Shown one piece after another: positions 8,596 through 16,989 of a DNA stretch of 64,000 nt. A program made the translations under genes and the position numbers. The stretch covers positions 62,001 to 126,000 of the forward strand of contig JAHAGQ010000003.1 in the NCBI GenBank assembly GCA_018373675.1. The letters are read 5' to 3'. The stretch's first letter is position 1, and every line of letters starts with the position of its first letter. The DNA is from Collinsella sp. GTDB lineage: Bacteria; Actinomycetota; Coriobacteriia; Coriobacteriales; Coriobacteriaceae. The notes beneath the pieces are model-generated. The model made no database searches. It had not been told where the DNA came from and worked only from the letters and a program-made list of their open reading frames with translations.

Positions 8596-10899
8596 TCACG
8601 GTCGCTGGCATCGCATCGCAAAGCCCTTTGCGGTCGGGCTGATGGTGATATCACCGTGTTCGATGGTGCATGCGAACGCACCGCCCGCTTCCTGAACGGT
8701 ATCGATGCAGGCATCTGACGGATGACCGTATCGATTCCCCTTGCCGGCGCTCGCGAGGGAAAGCTCGGGTCTCAGGACGTCCAGCAACTCACCATCGACT
8801 GAAACCTTGGAGCCGTGATGCCCAAGTTTAAGTACATCGATTTCCCCCACCTCCTGCACGAATTCCCGTTCTTGGTCGAGCTCGGCATCACCGGTGAGGA
8901 GCATACGCAGGCCCCTGCCTTCCTGAACATAGGAGAGCAGCAGGACAAGCGAGTCCTCATTTCCCTCGCCATCCACGGACTCGAATGGCCACATCACGCG
9001 GGCGCAAAATGAGCCGATATCGACCGTATCCCCACGGCGCACCTGCCGATACTCAACGCCAGGTCGGTTCAATACCTCGGCAGGAGCATCCTCCAGCGCA
9101 TCCGCCGCCACGGCAATCGTTCCAACCGAAAACTGTTCGAGCACGGCAGGCAGACCACCCCAGTGGTCCTCATCCCAATGCGTCACAAAGACGGCATCGA
9201 TATGGTGCACGTTATTGCGAACCAACGCCGCCACCATGCGCTCGTCGAGCCCGCAGTCGACGAGTGCTACTGCGCCGCCCTGGCGGATAAGAATCGCATC
9301 GGCCTGGCCCACATCGAGCACCGTCACCGAAGGCGGAGCGAATCGATCCCAGTAGACGTACGGAATCGCAGCCAGGAGTACCAAGCATGCAAGCCCCACC
9401 GCCATAGGACGTGCACGGGGACGCGGCCACCAGACCAGCAGAACCGCCAGCAAACACGGCACTAGGTAAATCCACATGCTATCGGGCGGCAAACTCACGG
9501 ATGCACCCGGCACGGCGGCAAACAGCTGCTCGAAGAACAGTGCGCAACGGGCGGCAATCATGGGCACAATGAGCGCCCAAGTCCGCAAAGGTGCCACGAG
9601 CGAAAAGGGAACCAGCACAATCGACACAGCAAGCAGTACGCTCACCACCGGACCAATGACCGCATTTGCCAACGGAGCAATGAGCGAGAACGTACCGAAG
9701 GCAGGAATGGTAATGGGGAGCGTCGCCAACTGCGAGCACAGTGTGACGGAAAGCATACTGGCAATGCCCGATGGCACACCCAGCTCACCCAAAGCGTAGG
9801 AGGCGTACGGGCAAAAGCACAGGATGGCAAAGACGCTGGCACATGAAAGCTGAAAGCCTATCTCGAACAGCACCGTCGGCCGCAGTAGCACAAAGATGGA
9901 CATGGTTGCGAAGAGTGCCGATGCGCCGTGCCGGCGACGCCCCGCGCCGTTTACGACAAGCGTCGTGAACACCATGCAGCACGCGCGCACGGCCGAGGGA
10001 GACGCGCCCGTAAAAGCAGCGTAGCCCACAAGCGTTATCGCCAATATCGCCCGCTGAAGACCACGTGAGCACCGAGTCTTTTGCAACACACCCTCGATTA
10101 CAAACCCCACGATAGCCAAATGGCTGCCCGAGACGGCGATTAGATGCGCCGTTCCCGTCACCGAAAACCAGTCGCCCGCCGGTTGGGCGTGCAGCTCGGC
10201 CGAACGACCGCAGACGACACCGGCTATGAACGCACGCGCCGGGTCGGTCGCAGGCGCGATGGACGCAAGCAGCCCATTTCGCAGCCGAAGCAGCGGCCCC
10301 GGAGAGCCCTCATCGACCGATAAAATCCGAACGGCTTTTACCTTGCATACCTCGCCTCGGAGCACACGCGATCGTCCATACGCATCGTTCTCAAAACGTG
10401 AAACGCGACCGATAACACGCATGTGCGCCCCGACCCTGAGCTCGCGGTCACACGATAGGCGAACCGTTGCCAAGTTCTTGCCGTCCGCGCGTGCCTCGCA
10501 GGTATAGGAATACACGTCGTCGTTTATGGATGGATCACCCTGCACGACCAACTCAAGGCTGCTTGCCGCTCGAGCGTCGAGCGCCTTCGAGGCGCTTAGC
10601 GCGCCCACAGCCCACCACGCCGAGACGACCGCTCCCGCCACGAGACCGACGGACGCGGCACACAGCCACCGCTTCCAAGGGGCAAGCCGCGCACAAGATT
10701 GAGCCAGCACAACGAATACCGCCGCCGCGACGGGAATGGCCCATAGCGGCCCGACCGCCGGCGCCTGCTCCCTCAGCAGCGCATCAGCGGTCACGTTGAG
10801 CACCAAGGCGCAGCTCATGCACATGCCGGCACACAGGGCCATCGTCCACGGCATCAGGGGCCGCGGAGGCATCACATGCTCGCGCTCGGTCGCACTCAT
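8596..10899 (-). CDS. comEC: DNA internalization/competence channel ComEC
   Basis: Predicted inner-membrane channel for single-stranded DNA during natural transformation, 767 residues. The N-terminus has several membrane helices, then an OB-like DUF4131 region. The Competence domain follows (for example GTAHLIAVSGSHLAIVGFV), with many further helices. The C-terminus is a metallo-beta-lactamase-type domain with THWDEDHWGG. Its ATG at 10899 overlaps the comEA stop (ATGA), which implies translational coupling. All expected domains are present, so it looks intact. Confidence 0.95.
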   Translation of the reverse strand: MSATEREHVMPPRPLMPWTMALCAGMCMSCALVLNVTADALLREQAPAVGPLWAIPVAAAVFVVLAQSCARLAPWKRWLCAASVGLVAGAVVSAWWAVGALSASKALDARAASSLELVVQGDPSINDDVYSYTCEARADGKNLATVRLSCDRELRVGAHMRVIGRVSRFENDAYGRSRVLRGEVCKVKAVRILSVDEGSPGPLLRLRNGLLASIAPATDPARAFIAGVVCGRSAELHAQPAGDWFSVTGTAHLIAVSGSHLAIVGFVIEGVLQKTRCSRGLQRAILAITLVGYAAFTGASPSAVRACCMVFTTLVVNGAGRRRHGASALFATMSIFVLLRPTVLFEIGFQLSCASVFAILCFCPYASYALGELGVPSGIASMLSVTLCSQLATLPITIPAFGTFSLIAPLANAVIGPVVSVLLAVSIVLVPFSLVAPLRTWALIVPMIAARCALFFEQLFAAVPGASVSLPPDSMWIYLVPCLLAVLLVWWPRPRARPMAVGLACLVLLAAIPYVYWDRFAPPSVTVLDVGQADAILIRQGGAVALVDCGLDERMVAALVRNNVHHIDAVFVTHWDEDHWGGLPAVLEQFSVGTIAVAADALEDAPAEVLNRPGVEYRQVRRGDTVDIGSFCARVMWPFESVDGEGNEDSLVLLLSYVQEGRGLRMLLTGDAELDQEREFVQEVGEIDVLKLGHHGSKVSVDGELLDVLRPELSLASAGKGNRYGHPSDACIDTVQEAGGAFACTIEHGDITISPTAKGFAMRCQRP

Positions 10900-11609
10900 A
10901 CGCAGATGCAATCTTTGATTTTGGCAAGCTTCTTCTCGCCGATTCCCGACACACGCATCAGATCGTCAACCGAAGCAAAAGCACCGTTCTTTGTCCGCTC
11001 ATCGATAATCGACTGGGCCATGGAGGGACCGATGCCCGAGAGCGTCTGTAGCTCTGCCGCGCTTGCCGTATTGATATTTACTAGGCCTGTTGCGCCACTC
11101 ACACCCGATGATGCGGAAGCCCCACCAACAACACCGGCTTCCGCAATGGACGCCTGCTGCTCCCCTACCGTTGGAACGTGAATCTTCTGTCCATCGACGA
11201 CCTTAGATGCCCGATTGAGCCCCGTAACGTCTGCCTCGGGCGCCAGCCCGCCGGCGGCATCAATCGCCTGAGCCACCCGCGCGCCATCCTTGAGGCGATA
11301 TACACCGGGCGACACAACGGCGCCATCGACATCGACATAGACCTCTGCCGCGGCAGAAGCCTTAGTCGAAGAACCTTCGGATGTCTTTCCGCTCGAGGCA
11401 TCACCGGATCCCGGCTCCACCAACGAGCCCGTACCGTCAGTGCGCTCAAACGACACACCACCGGCACCGCCGCCAAGGTTCGCCATCGCCAAGCCGCTCG
11501 CCATCGCAATGACGACCAGTATCGCCATCACCACTGCCTTATGACCGAGCAGCTTGTCCGCCAAGCGGTCCATCCGTTTGACCCGTTCGTGTTGTTCGCG
11601 CTGCGCCAT
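10896..11609 (-). CDS. comEA: Competence DNA-receptor ComEA
   Basis: Membrane-anchored double-stranded DNA receptor for uptake, 237 residues. A short basic N-terminus precedes one membrane helix (about residues 22-45). A Ser/Gly/Thr linker leads to an SLBB domain (VDVDGAVVSPGVYRL) and a C-terminal pair of helix-hairpin-helix motifs (LSGIGPSMAQSIID and VSGIGEKKLAKIK). ATG 11609 has GGGAGG 7 bp upstream. It is the first gene of the comEA-comEC unit, with a conserved box 75 bp upstream that is shared with the yifB-dprA operon. Confidence 0.95.
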   Translation of the reverse strand: MAQREQHERVKRMDRLADKLLGHKAVVMAILVVIAMASGLAMANLGGGAGGVSFERTDGTGSLVEPGSGDASSGKTSEGSSTKASAAAEVYVDVDGAVVSPGVYRLKDGARVAQAIDAAGGLAPEADVTGLNRASKVVDGQKIHVPTVGEQQASIAEAGVVGGASASSGVSGATGLVNINTASAAELQTLSGIGPSMAQSIIDERTKNGAFASVDDLMRVSGIGEKKLAKIKDCICV

Positions 11610-11684
11610 AGCAAAACCTCCCAACACCATCGTGTCAGGAAAGGAGCCCTGCAACAGCCACGCTCCAAAACCGGTTTTAGCGGT

Positions 11685-11705
11685 CAAACCAAAAACCGAC
11701 CAAAA
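11685..11705 (-). promoter_or_regulatory. Putative competence box upstream of comEA
   Basis: On the minus strand this is TTTTGGT, 4 bp, TTTTGGT, TTG: two direct repeats 11 bp apart, or about one helical turn. The box ends 75 bp before the comEA start. A near-identical box (18 of 21 positions) lies at 41045-41065, 71 bp before yraN, the first gene of the yifB-dprA unit. No standard -35/-10 pair fits here, so this may be a regulator or alternative-sigma site. Confidence 0.5.
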
Positions 11706-11782
11706 CCTTGCACAAATCTGTCCATTTATTCAGGCACACGTCAGCAAATGAACACTTAGCCGCAAAATGCCCAGATAGCAAA

Positions 11783-11812
11783 AGACCGACGATGCAGGCG
11801 CATCGTCGGTCT
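11783..11812 (-). terminator. Likely terminator after thiI
   Basis: A perfect 12-bp stem (11783-11794 with 11801-11812) has a 6-nt loop and begins 10 bp past the thiI stop. The T-rich tail on the minus strand is short (TTT then mixed), so termination strength is uncertain. Confidence 0.65.
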
Positions 11813-11822
11813 ATGCACAAAA

Positions 11823-13067
11823 TTACTCGTGATCTTGGTAAATCTCACGCGGAGCAAGCTCCGAATGTTTGCGTTTTAAGGTCTTAGGGGCCTTATACGT
11901 ATTGCTCTCGAAGTCGATATACTCGGTCTGCTTGAGCAGGCGCTCGATCATCTCCTCGTGATCGAACAACTCCCAGGCCTCATGCACGGCATCGAGTTTG
12001 GCGTGCGTCTCGGGACGGCGCGGCATAAACAGCGTGCAGCAGTCGGGAGCGGCCTCAGTCGAGATATCGAACGTACCGATCTCCTCGGCACGCGCAATGA
12101 TCTCCTGCTTGTCCGAACCGATGAGAGGACGGAACACGGGGATCTTCACGGCCTCGTTGACGGCCATGATGTTCTCAAGCGTTTGGGAGGCAACCTGCCC
12201 AAGCGATTCGCCCGTCACGATAGCCTTGGCGCCCTCGATGTGTGCAATGCGCTCGGCAACCGAATACATAATGCGGCGATACATGATCACGCGCAGGTTG
12301 CTGGGACAGGTCACCGAAATCTCGCGCTGGCAGTCGCCAAACGGCACAACATACAGACGGCCGATCTGGACACCCGGCTCAAGGGCGCGAATGATGTCCT
12401 GCACTAGATACTCGCTGGTATCTGGCGTCTGCGGACGACCGGAAAAATGCACCGGCACGCACACGGCTCCGCGTCGCGCGAGCATCCAGGTCGCCACCGG
12501 CGAGTCGATACCCGATGACAGCAGGGTCACGACCTTACCGGCAGAGCCCACCGGCAGACCGCCCACACCGCGCTCGGAGCGCGCGTACACATAAACGCTA
12601 CCCTGAACAACCAGCACGTGAACCATCGCGTCGGGATCGTGCATTTGAACCTTTTTATCGGGGAACGCCTCGCACAGCACCTCGCCAACCTGTCGATTAA
12701 TATCAATCGAGGTGAGCTCATAGTCGGTATTGGAGCGCTTGGCGTGCACCTTAAACGAATCGAAGGGGCCAAACTCACGCAGCGCCTTCACGGCGGCGGC
12801 ACAGTACTCCTGAGGGTCGCGATTGGTGTGATACGCCAAAGACACGCGAGCAACGCCGGGAACGGTGCGAATGACACGAGCCGCCTCGTCGGCCTGATGC
12901 TCGTTAAAGGTCACGAGGATATAACCGGAAATTCGAGACACGGCATTCACGGAAAAGGCGGCCAAGGCCGCCTTGATGTTATCCATGAGGATATGCTCAA
13001 AATGTGCGCGGTTCTTACCCTTCAGTCCAACCTCGTGATAGTGGACCAGGCAGACGCGAGCCGCCAT
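11823..13067 (-). CDS. thiI: tRNA 4-thiouridine synthase ThiI
   Basis: Adenylates and thiolates U8 of tRNA; some homologs also supply sulfur for thiazole. The 414-residue protein has an N-terminal ferredoxin-like/THUMP region (HYHEVGLKGKNR) and a PP-loop ATP-pyrophosphatase domain (LLSSGIDSPVATWML). The family C-terminus contains CCTLFMPRRPETHA. The C-terminal rhodanese domain found in E. coli is absent, as in most Gram-positive ThiI, so a separate sulfur carrier is implied. Its start adjoins the rpoZ stop directly. Confidence 0.94.
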   Translation of the reverse strand: MAARVCLVHYHEVGLKGKNRAHFEHILMDNIKAALAAFSVNAVSRISGYILVTFNEHQADEAARVIRTVPGVARVSLAYHTNRDPQEYCAAAVKALREFGPFDSFKVHAKRSNTDYELTSIDINRQVGEVLCEAFPDKKVQMHDPDAMVHVLVVQGSVYVYARSERGVGGLPVGSAGKVVTLLSSGIDSPVATWMLARRGAVCVPVHFSGRPQTPDTSEYLVQDIIRALEPGVQIGRLYVVPFGDCQREISVTCPSNLRVIMYRRIMYSVAERIAHIEGAKAIVTGESLGQVASQTLENIMAVNEAVKIPVFRPLIGSDKQEIIARAEEIGTFDISTEAAPDCCTLFMPRRPETHAKLDAVHEAWELFDHEEMIERLLKQTEYIDFESNTYKAPKTLKRKHSELAPREIYQDHE

Positions 13068-13349
13068 TTAGGCTTCAGCAACCTTGTGGCCGAGCGCCTT
13101 CTCGTAACGGGCCTCGTCGTAAGAGATGTCGCCGTCGACAATCTCGTCCATAGCCATCGAGATGGTATCGGCACCGGAAAGCCCGATGGTGATGTCATCG
13201 ACATCCTGGACGGCAAGCACGCGATTGTGCTGGCCACGCAGCATGCTATTGATGTCGCAGGCGCGCTTGGAGGCAAGCGAAGCGAGCAGGAAGCGGTTGT
13301 GATCGGTCTTCTCCAGAAGATCGTCAATGCAAGGCTTTACAACGGACAC
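13068..13349 (-). CDS. rpoZ: RNA polymerase omega subunit
   Basis: Small RNAP assembly subunit of 93 residues. The N-terminal IDDLLEKTDHNRFLLASLASKRACDIN resembles the omega signature (PPIDDLLEKxxSKYxLVxxAAKRARQIN), and the C-terminal YDEARYEKALGHKVAEA adds support. It lies between gmk (5 bp) and thiI (0 bp); the gmk-rpoZ pairing is widely conserved, which strengthens the call for such a short protein. Confidence 0.9.
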   Translation of the reverse strand: MSVVKPCIDDLLEKTDHNRFLLASLASKRACDINSMLRGQHNRVLAVQDVDDITIGLSGADTISMAMDEIVDGDISYDEARYEKALGHKVAEA

Positions 13350-13354
13350 GGACC

Positions 13355-13924
13355 TCAGATCCTTTCATGCATATCGAGAACGCGAACGAGCTCATCGGTC
13401 GCGCGGTCGAGATCGTCATTCACCACGACGTCGTCGTAGCGGTCGGCAAGGGCAAGCTCATCGGCGGCGTTTGCCATACGCAGCTCAATCGTCTCGGGCG
13501 TCTCGGTACCGCGACCGACTAGACGCTCGCGAAGCACCTCGAGCGAAGGTGGCTTGATAAAGATCAGCACGGCCTCGGGGAAACGCTCCTTCACCTGCAG
13601 GGCACCCTGGACATCGATCTCCAAGATGAGAGACGAACCAGAGGCGAGCTTGGACTGGACCTCGCTCACCAACGTGCCGTAGCAGTTACCGTGGACCTCG
13701 GCCCACTCAACAAACTCACCGTTTGCCACGCGGCGGTCGAACTCCTCGCGCGTCAGAAAAAAGTAGTTGACGCCGTCGACCTCACCTTTGCGTGGTGCTC
13801 GCGTGGTAGCCGAAACCGTCAGGCCCAGGTTCGAGCGGCGCTCGCGCACACGAGTGACGAGCGTACCCTTGCCTGCGCCTGACGGTCCAGAAATCACAAA
13901 GAGCTTGGAATCCTGAGCGCTCAC
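13355..13924 (-). CDS. gmk: Guanylate kinase
   Basis: ATP:GMP phosphotransferase for GTP/dGTP synthesis. The 189-residue protein has the P-loop GPSGAGKGT at residues 13-21. The GMP-binding block is present (TTRAPRKGEVDGVNYFFLTREEF), as is EIDVQGALQVK. It abuts mihF by 1 bp and precedes rpoZ, the usual mihF-gmk-rpoZ arrangement of actinobacteria. Intact and of normal length. Confidence 0.97.
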   Translation of the reverse strand: MSAQDSKLFVISGPSGAGKGTLVTRVRERRSNLGLTVSATTRAPRKGEVDGVNYFFLTREEFDRRVANGEFVEWAEVHGNCYGTLVSEVQSKLASGSSLILEIDVQGALQVKERFPEAVLIFIKPPSLEVLRERLVGRGTETPETIELRMANAADELALADRYDDVVVNDDLDRATDELVRVLDMHERI

Positions 13925-14233
13925 TTATTTGGTCAGCTGCTCGAGGAGCTGCTCGCGCTGACGGACGCCGAGGCCCTGGACGCGACGGGTAGCGGAGATA
14001 CCGAGCTCCTCCATGATCTTGGCGGCCTTGGCCTTGCCATAACCAGGGAGAGACTCGATGAGGGTGGAAACCTTCATGCGGGAAGCGATGGGGTCATCGG
14101 AGTTGAGCACGGACTCGAGGGACTTCTCGCCCTTCTTGATCTGCTCGCGAAGCTCAGCGCGGGCATGACGTGCGGCAGCAGCCTTCTCAAGAGCCTGCTT
14201 GCGCTGCTCGTCGGTAAGCTGAGGGAGTGCCAT
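13925..14233 (-). CDS. mihF: Actinobacterial integration host factor MihF
   Basis: Nucleoid protein specific to actinobacteria (mIHF/sIHF family), 102 residues. An N-terminal helical region rich in Ala/Arg/Glu is followed by the helix-two-turn-helix part with LIESLPGYGKAKAAKIMEELGI and RRVQGLGVRQREQLLEQL. ATG 14233 has GGAGG upstream. The position directly before gmk is characteristic and is one of the best signs that the host is an actinobacterium. It has its own extended -10 promoter. Confidence 0.92.
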   Translation of the reverse strand: MALPQLTDEQRKQALEKAAAARHARAELREQIKKGEKSLESVLNSDDPIASRMKVSTLIESLPGYGKAKAAKIMEELGISATRRVQGLGVRQREQLLEQLTK

Positions 14234-14277
14234 TCGTACCTCCAAATAGTTGGGTTATTTCTGATTCAATAATTGGC

Positions 14278-14286
14278 ATTTTAGCA
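14278..14286 (-). promoter_or_regulatory. Extended -10 promoter for mihF-gmk-rpoZ
   Basis: On the minus strand TG-C-TAAAAT is an extended -10 (TAAAAT at 14278-14283, TG at 14285-14286), about 45 bp upstream of the mihF ATG. The -35 region is poor, as is common when TGn is present. Confidence 0.6.
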
Positions 14287-14369
14287 CGTAGAACGTACAA
14301 AATGCCCAATCGCGGGTCCATAGGTTAGACGATACCCGCAAAAAGTGCAATATACTGCGCCCAAAGTTA

Positions 14370-14427
14370 AGCCCCTGACCTGCGATTCCACACAAAGGAT
14401 GGGAAAGTTTACGCAGGCACAGGGGCT
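14370..14427. ncRNA. Two-segment hairpin: pyr operon terminator or small RNA
   Basis: An 8-bp outer stem (14370-14377 with 14420-14427) and a 6-bp inner stem (14379-14384 with 14412-14417) enclose a loop of about 27 nt. On the plus strand it ends in ATTTTGTG and is preceded by a -10-like TATACT at 14351-14356. On the minus strand it follows pyrF and ends in TTAACTTT. It is either the pyr operon terminator or a short plus-strand RNA; the sequence does not decide. Confidence 0.4.
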
Positions 14428-14472
14428 ATTTTGTGCTAATGAGACCCAAAAGTGGTGACTTAGGGGAATCTT

Positions 14473-15189
14473 TTACGCGACGTTTTCGACCAGCTCGGCG
14501 ACGATAGCGTCAAAGGCGGCAACCGGATCGTCGGCACCGGTGATGGGACGGCCCACCACAATGTGGCTGGCGCCACGCTCGATAGCCTGGGAAGGCGTCG
14601 CCACGCGGGACTGGTCACCAAGGGCGGCACCCACCGGACGCACGCCCGGAGTCACGATCAGGGCATCGGGACCCAGCAGCTCACGCATGTCGTGAGCCTC
14701 CATCGGCGAGCACACGATGCCATCGATGCCGTTGGCCTGAGCGAGCTTTGCCAGGCGGGCGGCCTCCTCGGCCACGGGCGACTCGACGCCAATCTCGCTC
14801 AAGGCATCCTGATTCATGCTCGTAAGAACGGTGATGGCGACGAGCTTGGCGCGGTCCTCGCGCGCCTCCTCGGCACCCTCGCGGCAGGCAGCGAGCATGG
14901 CGCCCGAACCCAAACCGTGGACCGAAAGCAGATCGGCACCGGCAAGCGAGGCCGAGCGGGCGGCACCGCGAACCTGATGCGGAATATCATGGAACTTAAG
15001 GTCAAGGAAGACCTTAAAGCCCAGGTCCTTGAATGTCTTGACGATCTGGGGACCCTCGGCGTAATAGAGCGTCATGCCCACCTTGAGCCAAGCGGCATGA
15101 CCAGAAAGCTCGTGGGCGAGCTCGAGCGCACGCTCACGGTCGCAGTCGAGGGCGACGATAACGCGGTCGCGGGCATCGGTCTCTAGCAT
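14473..15189 (-). CDS. pyrF: Orotidine 5'-phosphate decarboxylase
   Basis: Last step of UMP synthesis (OMP to UMP). The 238-residue protein has VIVALDCD near the N-terminus, the catalytic block FLDLKFHDIP with its Asp-Lys-Asp set, and a C-terminal phosphate-binding segment (GVRPVGAALGDQSR, then VVGRPITGADDP). It is of the short (type 1) form. It overlaps pyrD by 7 bp and is the last gene of the pyr operon. Confidence 0.97.
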   Translation of the reverse strand: MLETDARDRVIVALDCDRERALELAHELSGHAAWLKVGMTLYYAEGPQIVKTFKDLGFKVFLDLKFHDIPHQVRGAARSASLAGADLLSVHGLGSGAMLAACREGAEEAREDRAKLVAITVLTSMNQDALSEIGVESPVAEEAARLAKLAQANGIDGIVCSPMEAHDMRELLGPDALIVTPGVRPVGAALGDQSRVATPSQAIERGASHIVVGRPITGADDPVAAFDAIVAELVENVA

Positions 15190-16091
15190 TCGAAAGCACC
15201 TACCAGTTCGTTGATGTCCTTCACGCCCTGGGACTCGGCCCAGGCCTCGAGCTCATGCGCGATCTTGAGCGAAGCGCACGGATCGACGAAGTTGGCCATA
15301 CCGACCGACACGCAGGTGGCACCGGCCAGGATAAACTCGGCCGCATCTTCGCCAGTCATGACACCGCCGACGCCGTTGATGGGGATATCGACGGCCTGGG
15401 CAACCTCCCAGACCATGCGCACGGCGATGTGGTGGCACAGCGGGCCCGAAAGACCGCCCTTGGGCTTGGCCACACGGGACTTGCGGGTATGGACGTCGAT
15501 GGCCATGCCCTGGATGGAGTTGATGACCGAAAGGCCGTCGGCGCCGGCGGCCTCGAGGGCCTTGGCGATCTCGGCGACGTTGACCGGCGCCATCTTCACG
15601 AACAGCGGCTTATCGGTCACCTTGCGGCAGGCAGCCATAACGGAAGAGGCGCCCTCGGGCGTGGAGCCCATGGCGGCACCGCCGGCGGCGATATTGGGGC
15701 AGCTCACGTTGATCTCGTAGCCGGCAGCCCAGGGGCACAGCTCGACATACATCTCGAGTGCGCGGACAAACTCGTCAACGGAGTGGCCGGCAACCTGACA
15801 GATGACCTGGCAGCCGTCCTTGGACAGCTGTTCGAGCCACGGACCGGACTCGCGAGCAAAGGCGGCCACGCCGGGGTTCTGAAGGCCCACGGAGTTGATC
15901 ATACCGCCGGGGATCTCGGCCATGCGGGGCGCGGGGTTGCCGGGCCAGGGCTCGGCAGCGCAACCCTTGGTGGTGATGGCGCCCAGCTGGGAAACATCAA
16001 AGAAGTTCTGGAACTGCCAACCGTAGCCAAAGGTACCGGCTGCGGTGTTGATGGGGTTCTGCATCTTGACGCCGCCGAAATCGACGGCCAT
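15183..16091 (-). CDS. pyrD: Dihydroorotate dehydrogenase, catalytic subunit (class 1B)
   Basis: FMN protein oxidizing dihydroorotate to orotate together with PyrK, using NAD. It has 302 residues. Motifs are NPINTAAGTFGYG, the class 1 catalytic-cysteine segment NVSCPNIAAGG, FVKMAPVNVAEIA and GVGGVMTGEDAAEFI. ATG 16091 (MAVDFGGVKMQNP) aligns best with class 1B proteins. A GTG at 16106 overlapping the pyrK stop is an alternative that adds five residues; neither has a strong ribosome-binding site. Confidence 0.95.
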   Translation of the reverse strand: MAVDFGGVKMQNPINTAAGTFGYGWQFQNFFDVSQLGAITTKGCAAEPWPGNPAPRMAEIPGGMINSVGLQNPGVAAFARESGPWLEQLSKDGCQVICQVAGHSVDEFVRALEMYVELCPWAAGYEINVSCPNIAAGGAAMGSTPEGASSVMAACRKVTDKPLFVKMAPVNVAEIAKALEAAGADGLSVINSIQGMAIDVHTRKSRVAKPKGGLSGPLCHHIAVRMVWEVAQAVDIPINGVGGVMTGEDAAEFILAGATCVSVGMANFVDPCASLKIAHELEAWAESQGVKDINELVGAFEC

Positions 16092-16105
16092 GTTCACGGT
16101 ACCCA

Positions 16106-16897
16106 CTAGAAGACCACCACCTTGGAAGCATCGAACACGGGGCCGCACATGCAAGCACCCTTCATACCGTCGACCGTCTCGACATTGCAGGTGTTGCAGG
16201 CGCCAAAGCCACAGCTCATCATGCGCTCGAGCGACACCTCGCAGTACGCACCGGCCTCGGCGGCAGCGGCGGCGACTTTCTTCATCATGACGGCGGGACC
16301 GCAGCTGGCGACGTAGTCGTAGCCGCCCTCGCCGAGCAGCTCGGCTGCCGGGTCGGTGCAAAAACCGTGCGTGCCCAGCGTGCCATCGTCGGTGCACACG
16401 TTAACCGTGGCGCCCAGCGCGCGGAACTCGTCGATGCCCACGGCCTTGGAAGCGGTGCCAAAGCCCAGGCACACGTCCACATCAACACTCTGCTCGGCAA
16501 GCATGCCGGCAAGGCACAGCACAGGCGGAACGCCGATGCCACCGGCGACGAGCAGGGCCTTCCTGGTGCCCTCGGGTACCATCCAGCCACGGCCACCGGG
16601 GCCCAGCAGGTTAGAGGTGGAGCCGGGGGCCATCTGCGACAGACGACGGGTGTCGTCACCCACGACGGCGTACCACAGCTCGACGGTACCGGCCTCGGCG
16701 TCGGCGCGATAGAAGCTCAGGGGCACGCGAAGCAGCGAGGAAGCATCGCCGGGCACGGCAATGTTCACAAACTGGCCGGGCTTGAGCGCACTTGCAAGCT
16801 TGGGGGCCGAGATGACGAGCGAGAAGATGCCGTCGGCGATCTCCCGGTTCGAGACGACCTCGAAGTCGTGCATGCGTGCAGTGGAAGGTGTGGGCAT
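16106..16897 (-). CDS. pyrK: Dihydroorotate dehydrogenase electron-transfer subunit
   Basis: Iron-sulfur flavoprotein passing electrons from PyrD to NAD. The 263-residue protein has an FAD domain (RVPLSFYRAD), an NAD-binding GGIGVPPVL and a C-terminal 2Fe-2S cysteine cluster (CGFGACNTC followed by CMCGP). ATG 16897 has GGAG at the right spacing. Its presence fixes PyrD as the heterotetrameric NAD-linked class 1B form. The 92-bp gap before it shows no clear terminator. Confidence 0.95.
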   Translation of the reverse strand: MPTPSTARMHDFEVVSNREIADGIFSLVISAPKLASALKPGQFVNIAVPGDASSLLRVPLSFYRADAEAGTVELWYAVVGDDTRRLSQMAPGSTSNLLGPGGRGWMVPEGTRKALLVAGGIGVPPVLCLAGMLAEQSVDVDVCLGFGTASKAVGIDEFRALGATVNVCTDDGTLGTHGFCTDPAAELLGEGGYDYVASCGPAVMMKKVAAAAAEAGAYCEVSLERMMSCGFGACNTCNVETVDGMKGACMCGPVFDASKVVVF

Positions 16898-16989
16898 AAA
16901 CGCTCCAATCCCCCATGCGGTTGCATGGTCCAAACGAATAGAAAGCGCGGCACCGCAAGGGCGCCGCGCACAAAAGCGATAAGGCTATG

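Noticed and set aside
14370..14427. Bacterial SRP (4.5S) RNA
   Set aside because: The conserved GGUCAGG/GGAAGCAGCC core is absent and the hairpin is too short.
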